The translations under genes were made by a program, and so were the position numbers. A stretch of 35,864 nucleotides of DNA from positions 194,794 through 230,657 of the forward strand of contig JBNGIO010006235.1 in assembly GCA_049999805.1 (NCBI GenBank), in the 5' to 3' direction. The DNA is from Folioceros fuciformis. Its lineage: Eukaryota; Anthocerotophyta; Anthocerotopsida; Anthocerotales. The notes beneath the pieces were generated by a model. That model did not search any database and had not been told where the DNA came from. It saw nothing but the letters and a program-made list of their open reading frames with translations. Shown here piece by piece: positions 9,276 to 18,772 of this stretch. Numbering within the stretch: the stretch's first letter is position 1; each line of letters starts with the position of its first letter.

Positions 9276-10243
9276 TGGCGCCCTTTCCCTTGCACGCCAG
9301 GTTTTCGACAGCTTGGTCACGAAGGATGTGGTAGCATGGAATGCCCTCATAGCTGGGTATGCGCGAATGGAGGAGGAGGGCCTCGTTTTGGCTGACCATG
9401 TTACATTTGCCTGCCTTCTAAAGGCCTGTTCATACAGAATGGCAGCCATTTGCACTCACAGATTGCTGAAAGATAATCTAGTGTTGGGCACCTGCCTAGT
9501 TGACATGTATGCAAAATGTGGTCAAATGGAAGATGCACGCCGTGTTTTCGACAGCTTGGCCACCAAGAACGTGGTGACATGGACGGCCCTGTGTGCTGGG
9601 TATGCACAGCAAGGGCTCGGCCAAGAGGCCCTTCTCATGTAGGGACAAAATGGAGGAGGAGGGGCTCATCCTAGCTGACCACGTAACATTGGCTTGCCTT
9701 CTGAAGGCCTGTGGAAGCACTGGTGCCTTACAGAAGGGCAAGCAGCTGCACTCGCAGACTGTGGAAAGAAGACTGCTGGATAACGTGGTGTTGGGCACCT
9801 GCCTGGTGGACGTATGCAAAATGTGGTGAAGTAGAAGATGCACGCCACATGTTTGACAGCATGAAAACAAAGAATGTGGTGACATGGAATGCCCTGATAT
9901 CTGGCTGTGGTAGTTGTGATGATCATCTGGTCAGAGAGCAGTAGCTTGTTTTCAGGAGATGTTAGATGCGGGTATCCAGCCTGATGGTGGTACTTTCACT
10001 TGCCTTCTATCAGCATGTAGTCATGAGGGACTTGTGCAGGAGGGTCTCAAACATTTTGATTCCATGGCTGAACAGCATGGCATCAAACCCACTATTGAGC
10101 ATTACACCTGCATGGTCGATATTCTTGGGCGTGCAGGCCATTTAGGTGAGGCTGAGAGCTTGCTATTGTCATCTGAGGGCCGAAGTAATGTTGTTGTTTT
10201 GACGTGCTTGTTGAATGCGCGCAAAAGTCAAAATTTGAGAACA
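9276..10243 (+). pseudogene. PPR-2: decayed PPR protein, truncated in the E region
   Basis: This is a close paralogue of PPR-1, nearly identical over long runs (compare 9460-9830 with 5345-5700). Repeats such as LSLARQVFDSLVTKDVV, LVDMYAKCGQMEDARR and TFTCLLSACSHEGLVQEG are clear. Frames change near 9640 (stop after EALLM), 9815 and 9945. Relative to PPR-1 it lacks a stretch after CLLKAC. It stops inside the E region at about 10226-10243, where dispersed repeat D1 begins, so the DYW domain is absent. Its 5' edge abuts the antisense caspase block, and it carries no introns. Confidence 0.87.
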
Positions 10244-10551
10244 GGATATGGATGGCCTTAGGGTGATCCACCTCTCTCTCTCTTAAGCACTACCTTGATA
10301 GGTATGCGGGATTGAGTGTGGGCAAACCAAACCCCGCTCTCTCTCTGTGGAATGTCATGCTTCAGATCGATTCAAGTGGCAGAGCGTAACAACACCAACT
10401 GACCTTTTTCTGGGTACCCAACGACAATACGCCTGCAATATCTAAGAGATCCTTCTTTCTTTCATGGTGATGTTGTCTTGCACAGTTCGTAGCCTGTACA
10501 TACGTGGTCTACCTGGTTTAGTCTGTTGTCATAGCCTCTCCGTCGCTGGAG
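10244..10551. repeat. Dispersed repeat D1, copy 1
   Basis: The segment begins at GGATATGGATGGCCTTAGGG and ends at CATAGCCTCTCCGTCGCTGGA. The same two ends bound the copy at 17181-17546, and the right end also bounds the copy at 13560-13687. It contains a short CT microsatellite. Sharp shared ends and three different flanks suggest a small non-autonomous mobile element. This copy has cut off the 3' end of PPR-2. Confidence 0.8.
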
Positions 10552-10830
10552 CATTTGAGGACGGGGAGTAGGGTGAGTTTAGGGTAGAGAGGTGGTGGTG
10601 AGATTCCAAGGCTCCAACTGCATCAGAAAGCTTGCCCTGCTCACGTAACACCCCTTTCCCTCCCGTCCGCGTGCCATCCCGTCCGCGTGCCAGGTTTAGC
10701 ATGAACAGGAGAGCCCAACTTGGAAGACGAGACACAATGAGCCTGAGCCTGAGCCTCACCCATCAGAATATCGAATGGAACGAGCTGCTCATCAACCCAA
10801 GCTGGCTTGTGCATGCTGTTCAGCCACAGC
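10552..10830 (-). pseudogene. Antisense PPR leader fragment
   Basis: On the minus strand the segment shows REQGKLSDAVGALES, the counterpart of CQQGKLSEAVGALDS in PPR-3 and CQQGKLAEGVQTRES in PPR-4. Further upstream it shows WVDEQLV, which matches VDEQLVS at the start of PPR-4. It is therefore the N-terminus of a fourth PPR family member, running opposite to PPR-2, with no repeats left behind it. A 16-bp tandem duplication of ATCCCGTCCGCGTGCC lies near 10661-10691. Confidence 0.7.
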
Positions 10831-11220
10831 ACCTCGCCGGACACCTTACGTCGGAAGTCAGGCGAACGGGAGCTCTTCTTATCTCGTCTGTTGTCCCCAA
10901 CCTGGTAGGGTCCAGGAAAAATTCGTACCACAAGTGCTGCTCCTGCTCCTGACGGCGAGCATCCCTGGAAATCCCGTCCCCGCCACTCACACCTTCCCTG
11001 GGAAGGTGCAGTGCTGGGCTACGAGTCCTTGCACTGCTGCATCTGGAGGTCTTGTGTGCCAGGGGTTGCCACCCCAAGCTGTGATGCTTCGGAGCTCCTC
11101 CTAGAATTCGTGTACAAATAGCGTTTTGTTGGGCGCACAACGGGTCCATTTGATGCCATGCCGCTGTGGCCATCGTCCAGCGATGGCCGTCGGAGGATGG
11201 ACATCACAGTAGAGTAGACT
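10831..11220 (-). promoter_or_regulatory. Conserved PPR upstream region, copy at 11 kb
   Basis: This segment matches the upstream regions of PPR-4 (22675-23400, same strand) and PPR-3 (17545-17890, opposite strand). Shared blocks include the segment around CTTACGTCGGAAGTCAGGCG, a block around CAACGGGTCC, and TGGCCATCGT near the distal end. Conservation in three loci suggests the copies spread together with their 5' flanks. Whether it acts as a promoter is inferred from position only. Confidence 0.55.
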
Positions 11221-12112
11221 TTATGGCAGGTTGCCCAGGTGGTGATGGGAGATGGATGAGTGTAAGCCACCCATGTCGACCCATTTCTCTCAAACTTGGC
11301 CAGGGATGCAATCTAGGGACAACATTCAAGTTCACGCCCACAGGTAAGAAAAGCTATTGAATAGTAGGTGGTCTCTAAAGAGCAAAGCACACCGGAGCAG
11401 TTGGTGGCTTTGATGTGTGCCGAAACGGCAGCGCCGACCAGAGAGCAGACAGAACACCTTAGTGAGGGGGCAGACAAATTAATTGTACAAAGTCCCCTCT
11501 CCCCCGTTCGATTTTACGGCTCCCCTCCCGTCATGAATCCCCTCAAGGTTTATTGGACTGCAAAGGCCTTGCTTTTGCTACCTTCATTGACAAATTTTCC
11601 ATCACACTTCGGAGTGAGTGACAATGCACTCAATCAGTGAGTTAAGTCAGACGAGATGACAAGTTCTACATCTCACTCCAAAGCGAGTGGATGCTCAATT
11701 GCTCCCCTCGGCTGTAACGAAATTCATGACCGGACGAAAAAAAGAATGTTCACACCACGCAAGAGACGGGTACATGCCATTCCTGCTTCATTCTCCTGGA
11801 CACAACTCATGATTCTCTAGAACATCTCGCACAACTGCACAACTACTCTACTGTGTGCTTCACAAGGTGCACCAACATGCAGATGGCAAAGTTTCTTTTG
11901 GGCAGTGCGTCATCATACCATCTGGTGGCTGGTTTAGGGTGGTTGACAAAACGAGGCAGTCACTCACAAAATGCAGGGGATCAAACCATCCAAGCTTTCT
12001 CACTGACGACATAGCTTCTCTTCGACGTCTTAGCCCCTTGACGGTTGTCCGAGGCTCGACAACCCTTCGTGATAACACACTTTTGGCTTTTCTGCCGCAT
12101 TACTGCGTCCCG
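11221..12112. other. Stretch without a supported gene
   Basis: I find no coding region here. The segment 11490-11540 (around CCGTTCGATTTTACGGCTCC) recurs at 13832-13881 and is a small dispersed repeat. The rest shows no recognisable motif. Confidence 0.5.
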
Positions 12113-12330
12113 TGATGAAACCCATCAATGAATACAGTTACATACCTGGCAAACAAGCCCAAAGTGTCTACCATTAATGTTCTGGACATGGCTTTCTTCA
12201 TACAAATACAACACCATATCAGTGTCAGCAGCTCGAACCCTGCATCTCATCACAAAGTACTGCTACTAACCCTGATGCCGCAGTCAAGAGGAAGCTATTT
12301 ACATCTCCGGACCTTTCACCACCCACAAAT
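12113..12330 (+). pseudogene. Decayed caspase-like fragment
   Basis: The plus strand aligns with the coding strand of the caspase block at 8620-9240. The segment corresponding to KPIAEC-KYLANKPKV is present at about 12118-12160, with a small indel that breaks the frame. The linker with its SS-NPA motif and a KRKLF block resembling the basic end of the caspase linker is visible at about 12225-12310. Where the intact copy has ACRG, this one reads VLDM, so the catalytic cysteine is gone. The p10 half is not detectable, and repeat D2 starts where it would be. The match is at nucleotide level over more than 40 bases and is unlikely to be chance, but it was judged by eye. Confidence 0.55.
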
Positions 12331-12490
12331 CCATCCTACCCAGGCACAAGAGGAAACATCAGGGATCTCAGAAGCCTGGCTGCACCCTTCAAACTTTGAG
12401 CTACGTACAGCTGTAGGTTCAAGCACCCATCTTGAAAGCTAAACACTATGTCCTACACCCCGTTGAAGCTTGCTGGCTTGCAAGTTGTAG
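12313..12490. repeat. Dispersed repeat D2, copy 2
   Basis: Second copy of the repeat at 6790-7016, same orientation, with the same ending block AAAGCTAAACACTATGTC followed by CTTG..GGCTTGCAAG. It is shorter by internal deletions. Confidence 0.75.
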
Positions 12491-13498
12491 GGGCAGGAAA
12501 GACAAACATAAGCCTAGGTATATTGCAAAACACCGCAGCAGCTCAAACCCAGCATCCCCAAAACACCCGGCGGCCACTCTAACCAAACACACGGCATCAT
12601 AACTCCTGCGGCAGGGAAGGGAACAAAGCACGAGTGCCTAGGGTAACCGGACTTTTATGTTCGGCTAAGGAGCTTCATATGCTTCACGGGACATTACGCA
12701 GTGAGATATGGGGTCTATATGAGTCCTTCATGAGCAGGTGGTGAGGATACGCACGTAATTATTTCAATACACGTAAGCTAAGCGCATGGCTAAGCTAAGT
12801 CGTAATCACAGTTGGCGCACGATGCCAGACTACCCTTCCATCTAACACCAACCCATGTACCCAACCTACCACTTTGCTCTTCACAGGAGCAAGGACTTGA
12901 AACTTCATACTGTGCTGACCCCTTTGGTCACCACTCCACTTTTTGACGGGAGCAAGCTTGCGCTCGAAACGTTTCGTGGTCTCCACTGTTTCGTCGGTCG
13001 TTCTTGGTGGATCATGGGTGACATCTTGCTGTGGTGGCATATGCAGCAAGCTGCCTGCTTGTGGCTACTTGTGACAAGAGCCAGACACAGCTGTTGGTGC
13101 CCTCTGTTTCGTTCGCGATTCATGGTCATGTTTCATTTCCAGAGTCTGAAGATTTATAGCCACCTAGGTTACATATGCACCCCTCCTTGACGCGTCTCCT
13201 GAGTGCAAACGTATAGTCCTCCTTGTCAGACAGACAGTTGTAAGTCCCTGACGTAAGTGGTTGATCCTTCAGCAGGCCGTGCTTCACTGCATGACTCCAA
13301 CAAAAAGACTGAAGTGGAAAGACCTGCTCCAGCAAAGCTGCTATCTGCAGTGCCCTAAACCTAGCTTCTGAGCAGCACCTTCACGGCTCACTAGAGTGAG
13401 GTCGAGTAATATCAAGGGCGGCTTGCGCCGTGGAGGCTGTAAATAGCGTTTGGGCTGATGTACAGCTCCCGAATACGATGGTTGCTGCGCAGCATTCC
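12491..13498. other. Stretch without a supported gene
   Basis: No reading frame here shows a recognisable motif on either strand, and I see no clear repeat. Confidence 0.5.
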
Positions 13499-13554
13499 GG
13501 CCAGGGCGTCTGCCAGGCGCGCCGCCGGCCAGGGCGTCTGCCAGGCGCGCCGCC
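13499..13554. repeat. Perfect 28-bp tandem duplication
   Basis: Two identical 28-bp units, beginning GGCCAGGGCGTCTGCC, lie head to tail at 13499-13526 and 13527-13554. They are GC-rich and contain GGCGCGCC. They sit at the left edge of a truncated copy of repeat D1. Confidence 0.95.
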
Positions 13555-13556
13555 TT

Positions 13557-13815
13557 TTCCTGGATACCCAACGACAATCCGCCTGCGCTAACTATCCTGC
13601 TATCTTTCATGTCTTGCCCAGTTCGTAGCCTGTCCATACGTGGGCTACCTGGTTTAGTCTGTTGTCATAGCCTCTCCGTCGCTGGAGCATTTGAGGACGG
13701 GGAGTAGGGTGAGTTTAGGGTAGAGAGGTGGGGGTGAGATTCCAGGGCTCCACCGGCATCAGAAAGCTTGCCCTGCTCACGTAACACCCCTTTCCGCTCC
13801 CGACCAAACACAGAT
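13557..13815. repeat. Dispersed repeat D1 copy 2 (truncated) joined to antisense PPR leader fragment
   Basis: From about 13560 to 13687 the sequence matches the right part of repeat D1 and ends at the same CTCTCCGTCGCTGGA boundary. From 13688 to 13815 it matches 10552-10670, the antisense PPR leader fragment. The minus strand again encodes EQGKLSDA-type sequence. The composite at 10.2-10.7 kb was therefore duplicated as one block. Confidence 0.75.
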
Positions 13816-13869
13816 CGTCCTTGTGTTGCAGGTCCTCTCCCCGTTCGATTTTACGGCTCCCCTCCCGTC

Positions 13870-14205
13870 ATGAATCTCCGGTACACCAGATTTTGCTCTG
13901 CAAAACTGTGCATACATCTCCACCACGCAAGTGCCCACCACTATGTCATCCAGAAGGTTCCTTTCAAAAATCTGCAAGTGCAGCTGCCTGCCTTTCAGGA
14001 TTCCGCGCTGAAGCAGCGCAGAGGAGGTCCGGGGAGTCCCACACTCTCCATGTATCTTCCAAGCGGCCACATTCTACATTTGCAGACATGTTCACCAAAC
14101 TGCAGGCCACAAACATATCATCTTCATGTCCTCGTTCCTTAATTTGCTCATGAAACTCCTTTCCTCGCTTTAAAGAGGTTCTGCCTAAAGTTGCAGATGC
14201 CTGCA
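13870..14205 (-). pseudogene. PPR-5: short decayed PPR fragment
   Basis: The minus strand shows PPR repeat sequence in two frames: ERGHEDDMFVACSLVNM and GRLEDTWRVWDS (about 14050-14150), then LKGRQLHLQIFERNLLDD and VVGTCVVEMYAQ (about 13910-14000). These match the L and S motifs of the larger copies but are more diverged. There is no E or DYW part. The fragment ends where a small repeat also found at 11490-11540 begins. Confidence 0.7.
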
Positions 14206-14436
14206 GAGGCAGCTAAATGTCACGGAATCAGGTGAAGCCTCTTGCATACCACTGTACAGGCGAAGGGCTTCCTGGCCCATGCCGTGCTGGGGAGTTTCCT
14301 GCTATCATGGCATTCCACGTTTCCACAATAATTTTCTGACCTATTTCATCAAACACAGCTGCCAAACTCGTCGTGCATCCTGCAAGCTGCAAAATCAGAG
14401 AGAAGTGACCGCGTTTCAGTCACTCTCCGGTATAGT
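14206..14436. other. Short stretch without a supported gene
   Basis: Nothing recognisable is seen between the PPR-5 scrap and the duplicated upstream block of the nuclease gene. Confidence 0.4.
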
Positions 14437-14817
14437 TGGTGTGGGTTGATGGCGGATTGGACTTGATTGGGAAAGACGGTAAGCATCGACCCAACTTGAG
14501 GACGACAGTGGAGCGGATTTGAAGAGTCGGAGAGGGTTTAGCTCTGACCCCGCCATGTTCGTACAGGTAGCAGATTAAGTTGGCTTCATCCGTTTTCTTT
14601 CCTCTCCTCTGCAGAGTGGCGAGGCGTAGTGATGTACAGCATCCGCTCGGGTTGATGGCGGATTGGTAGTGACCGGGAAAGCAGCAACCCAGCTTGAGAT
14701 CGACAGTGGAGGATTTGAAGAATCGGAGGTTTAAGTTCTGAGCCCGCCCTTTCCCCACACCCACAGGAAGCAGATTAAGTTGTGCGTGCCAAAGGGTTTG
14801 GCTTCATCCGTTTTCTT
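14437..14817 (+). promoter_or_regulatory. Tandemly duplicated upstream block of the nuclease gene
   Basis: Two copies of a block of about 170 bp lie at about 14437-14605 and 14648-14817. Both start with GGTTGATGGCGGATTGG and contain GACAGTGGAG, GATTTGAAGA.TCGGAG and AGCAGATTAAGTT. Both end with GGCTTCATCCGTTTTCTT. The second copy ends about 45 bp before the presumed start codon of the coiled-coil nuclease gene. The location suggests a duplicated promoter or 5' untranslated region, but no function can be shown from sequence. Confidence 0.7.
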
Positions 14818-14862
14818 CACGCTTCCTTATGCATAACTACGTGACTGTCCTTATTATTCAGG

Positions 14863-16553
14863 ATGGAGCAGCTCAACCGGGACATTGCTGCCGCGAATGA
14901 ACAGAGCATCGCTCTTGAGAAGGACTTGCTCAACACCACAGACCCGCAGCGAAGAATCCTTTTAGAAAAGGTATGGGAGAGGTCGGTGGAGAAGTGGCAG
15001 GCGCTGCAGGAGATTGCTGCAAAGGAAAGGCAGCTAAACCAGGAGATTGCTGCAAAGGAACGGCAGCTAAACCAGGAGATTGCTGCAAAGGGATGGCAGC
15101 TAAACCAGGAGATTGCAGCAGCAAAGGAAAGGCAGCTAAACCAGGGGATTGCTGTCTTAACTGGGGAGATTGCTGCCGCGAATGAACACATTACCGCTCT
15201 TGCGAAGGACTTGCTCAACGCCACAGACCCGCAGCAAAGAACCCTTTTGAAAAAGGTATGGGAGAGGTCGTTGGAGAGCAAAGAGCGCCTCGTGGCGAAC
15301 CGGCAGGCGCTGCATGATAGCTTTCTGGCCAAGCAGTCCATCCCAGGTCAGTGCACTCCGCTAAGGGAAGGTGTCATCTGCATCATGCTATCATATGTTT
15401 GTTTGCAGACTTGTTAGTATTTGAATGGCAGACATGCTTGTAATTGGAGCTCCGAGGTTCTTATCTTGATGTAGGCGATGTCTTGAGTACAAGAAAAACA
15501 GAGGAGCAGCTCCAAGCTATATTTGATATTGTGCAAGAGGAGAGAAAGGAAAAGTCAACCGTCTGCATAAGCAGCGTGAAGACTGAAACATGGTTGGCAG
15601 TGCAAAGCACTGCGAAGCTATCTACCCTTGTAGTTGAGGATCTGCCAGCAACTTCACCAAAAGAAGCGGTGGTTGCATTTGACTGGGATGGCAGCGTCGA
15701 ACGTGCCCAGGCTGACAGGTGTCGTTATGATATCAATCTTGTAATCTTGTAGGTGTGTTATAATCTTGGATTTGTTTATGGCTGACCGTCTTGTGCTAAT
15801 GAGATGTTCTGTGTATGAACAGGTACATAGCCCATCTCCGGCAGATCATCAACCTTGATAACAGGAAGATTGATTGGGTGGACGCAAATCATTTTCCACA
15901 GTTATTGAGTTATCCTGGAGTAGAGACGCTTGGCCGGAACTTCAGGGGTACCACTAACGTTTTGATAGCTGACACTTCAGTAATTAGGGCCCGGCAACCA
16001 TGGCTGGGCATGCGGGTCTTATTTGAGCTCAAGAAAAGGGTTCGAAATTCTCATATCAACCAGGCACAAATTTCCTTGTTGTTGGCCAACCTACTTTCTC
16101 CGGAATCCAAACCAGTAACGGTAAGATCTGAGTCTGAACCACCATCTTTTGCACTTAACATTCAGGGGTCTTAAAATTTTGGTTGGGTTGTGGCAGGTGC
16201 TCACAGACCTCTGTGATGAATGGCATCTGTTCTGGTTGGATGGCGCAACAATCAACCAGCACGTTTTTTTATCCAGAGAACGGGCTGTAAGTTTTATCGA
16301 AGATGTTTTGGCTGGGCGTTTGGAAGCAAGCGAGGAACTTGACCGTACTGCTGTCCCGGTATCGAAAAGGCGCAAGGTATTCAACAGATTGGTATCGACT
16401 CCGGAATTAGAGAACACACTCACTGAAGATCAATTAGAGAGTCTGGAAGGTGTGTTAGCTCCAAGTGAGATCACACAGATGAGAGCTCATCGTTTCATCC
16501 GCCAACTCGAAACTCTCCAAAATTGGAAGCAAGTCCCAGATATAGATACGTAG
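14863..16553 (+). CDS. Coiled-coil protein with Crinkler-type PD-(D/E)XK nuclease domain
   Basis: Four exons give one continuous 460-residue frame: 14863-15346, 15475-15718, 15823-16120 and 16197-16553. All introns are GT-AG and the phases agree. Residues 1-160 are a coiled coil made of two similar halves (EIAAANE plus LLN.TDPQ plus KVWERS) separated by four 11-residue hendecad units. From about residue 225 there is a domain with FDWDGS, a conserved NVLIAD aspartate, FELKK (ExK) and NQAQISLLLAN, followed by VLTDLCDEWHLFWLDG. This is the pattern of the restriction-endonuclease-like module of Crinkler (CR) effectors, which also occur in some free-living eukaryotes and plants. The start sits behind TTATTCAG, which also looks like an acceptor, so an extra 5' exon with a CR header is possible. 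No breaks are seen, so the gene may be functional. Confidence 0.72.
15007..15141 (+). repeat. 33-bp tandem repeat encoding a hendecad coiled coil
   Basis: Four units lie at 15007-15039, 15040-15072, 15073-15105 and 15106-15141. The last has one extra codon. Each encodes the 11-residue unit QEIAAKERQLN with few changes. An 11-residue period is a known coiled-coil spacing. The near-identity at DNA level indicates recent expansion within exon 1 of the nuclease gene. Confidence 0.92.
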
Positions 16554-16704
16554 ACACTCTTTACGTCTCTGACATGTTGTTCGTTATCGTACTTGGAATC
16601 TTGGAAAGAAGCCTGGACCAAGAAACGTCTTGGTGCTGTCGAGGCACTGCGACCTTCTTCCGAGGTAGTTGATGTTGCGTGTCGTATCACCAGTTTCCCA
16701 GGTC

Positions 16705-16846
16705 AACTGTCGTCTCCCATGACGGATGTTACCAACTGTCGTTTCCCATGACGATGTTACCACCTGTCGTCTCCCATGACAGATGTTACCATCACCGTAG
16801 TCCAGGGTGACGGAAACCAAGAATCCAGGGTGACGGAAACCAAGAA
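16705..16846. repeat. Two adjacent minisatellites downstream of the nuclease gene
   Basis: Three 28-29 bp units of the ACTGTCGTCTCCCATGACGG type lie at 16705-16733, 16734-16761 and 16762-16790. They are followed by two identical 23-bp units (TCCAGGGTGACGG...) at 16801-16823 and 16824-16846. Confidence 0.93.
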
Positions 16847-17180
16847 TCCTGTGAGAAAACCCCGGGACAACCAGGCGCTTTCCTTTAACGGCCACACTTT
16901 GATGTTATCCCTTGTCCCTATGCTCCGAGCGGCTGAGCATGCAGGTGGGTCTATCACCACTACTCTGCAATGGCTATGGCCCTGATCAGATCAGCCTGAC
17001 ATGGGGTATTCAAGGCCAGGATGCTTGTCAGCGAAAGCAGGTACAGCTCTCACAGTTTCTAGGTGTACTGTGTTCACAAGTTTGTCCTGATGGTCGCTAT
17101 CAAGCATTGGTTCGGATACAAGAAGGAGTACTAGTACGTCTTTTCTTATCATGGGCTGTCATGCAAGGTGTTGCCCAGAA
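16847..17180. other. Short stretch without a supported gene
   Basis: No coding or repeat signal that I can name. Confidence 0.4.
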
Positions 17181-17546
17181 GGATATGGATGGCCTTAGGG
17201 TGATCCACCTCTCTCTCTCTCTCTCTCTCTCTCGCAAGCACTACCGTGATAGCTATGCGGAATTGAGTGTGTGCACACCAACCCCCCCCCCCCCTCCCCC
17301 TCTCTCTCTCTCTCTCTCTCTCTGTGGAATGTCATGCTTCAGATCGATTCAAGTAGCAGAGCGTAACAACACCAACTGACTTCTATCTCCATCTATTTAC
17401 CTTTTTCTCGGTACCCAACGACAATCCGCCTGCACTAGCTATCCTTCTTTCTTCCATGGTGATGTTGTCTTGCACAGTTCGTAGTCTGTACGTACATACG
17501 TGGGCTACCTAGTTTAGTCTGTTGTCATAGCCTCTCCGTCGCTGGA
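17181..17546. repeat. Dispersed repeat D1, copy 3, with CT and C microsatellites
   Basis: This copy starts at GGATATGGATGGCC and ends at CTCTCCGTCGCTGGA, the same ends as the copy at 10244-10551. Internal differences are an expanded CT tract (17209-17233), a C run (17282-17294) followed by a second CT tract (17301-17323), and a short insertion near 17380. It abuts the upstream region of PPR-3. Confidence 0.82.
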
Positions 17547-17890
17547 CGATGGCCACAATGTATGGCAACCAGACCCGTTGTGCATCCAACAAACCCCTGT
17601 CTGTGTGTGTACAGGAGTTGTACGAGGCCACAGCGTAGGGAGGCAACCCCTGGCAAACACGGCTTCCAAGTGCAGAGCTGTAAGAAGCCCAGCATTTCCA
17701 CCTCCCGGAAAGCGTAGGGACGGCATTTCCAGCGATGATCGTCGCCTGAGCACTTGTGGCAATAGCTTTTTTCTGCAACCCTGCTATGTGGTGGGACAAC
17801 AGACGAGATGAGATCAGCTCCCGGTCGCCTCACTTCCGGCGGGCGAGGTCTCGTTGCCGAACAGCATATCCAAGCCAGGTTGGGTTGATG
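17547..17890 (+). promoter_or_regulatory. Conserved PPR upstream region in front of PPR-3
   Basis: In inverted orientation this segment matches 10831-11220 and 22675-23400. Shared blocks are near GACCCGTTGTGC, AGGCAACCCCTGGCA and CGCCTCACTTCCGGCGG. Its position right before a PPR N-terminus is the same in all three loci. Confidence 0.55.
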
Positions 17891-17896
17891 TGAAGC

Positions 17897-18440
17897 TTGT
17901 TTCCTTGGATATGCAGATGGGTTTTGGTGCCTCTCCTTCTGACTCCAGCTCTGGGGATAAGCCTAAACCTGGGAGGCGTGCAGGATCGTTCGGGAATGGC
18001 TAGAACCGTGAGCGTCTCGTGTCAGCAGGGCAAACTTTCTGAGGCAGTTGGAGCCCTGGATTCTCTGGCGCAGACAGATACTGTCAACTCTCAGTCTCTG
18101 TCATGCACTTTGCTAAAACTGTGTACAGCTAACAAGGATGTGGTTGTGGGGCGACGATTGCATCATTCTGTCTCAAGCTTGGGCACGAAGTCGAATGCAT
18201 ACTTGGGGAACCATATGTTGCGCACGTGGAGGCAGGCAGGAGGAGGCTAAGGATGTGCTCACCAGAGTGGGGAAACCGGATGCCTGTATGTGCTCTTCCC
18301 ATAATCTCCGAATACTCTCAGCATGGGAAGCCCCCCGAAGCCATACAACTGTACCATGAGATGCGCAGGTCATGAGTGAAGCCGGATTCTCACGTCTTTG
18401 TGGCTGCCCTTCAAGCTTGTAACCCTGTAATCTACAGATG
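17897..18440 (+). pseudogene. PPR-3: N-terminal PPR fragment
   Basis: The fragment begins with a leader similar to PPR-4, then MARTVSVSCQQGKLSEAVGALDS, and continues through VVVGRRLHHSVSSLG. A frameshift near 18210 moves the PPR sense (GGRQEEAKDVLTRVGKPDAC) to another frame. A stop follows HEMRRS near 18378, and the last recognisable piece is VKPDSHVFVAALQAC. Nothing of the later repeats, E or DYW domain is present. The piece at 18214-18272 is nearly identical to the first bases of PPR-1 (5190-5245). Confidence 0.8.
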
Positions 18441-18772
18441 CACAGATCATCAAGTTTGTGTCAGTCATTACTCAATCAAGGTGCAGGCCACGATGCCAGC
18501 CATTCCTGGCCACTTTTGCTGGCTTTCTCCCTTTACCAACCAGGGGCCTGCAGTTGGGCTGAAGATCTTGTTCTGCAGGAGTCAGCGGCTTGCACAACCA
18601 GACGTGACAAATTCGATAAAGTTGGGCGTCAGCAAAGAAAGATATACTATACAGCAGGATTGGGCTCTACATGTACATTCTAGTGCGTGTCTAGGACCTA
18701 CCACTATCCGACTGCAGATGCCTCCTCGAATCATCCTGCAGATGCCCAAGTCAGGCTGCAGCACACGACGTC
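18441..18772. other. Short stretch without a supported gene
   Basis: No motif recognised on either strand between PPR-3 and the minus-strand fragment that ends at 18773. Confidence 0.4.

Noticed and set aside
17209-17323. CT and C tracts as a functional element
   Set aside because: They are length-variable microsatellites inside repeat D1. The 10.2 kb copy has only short versions.
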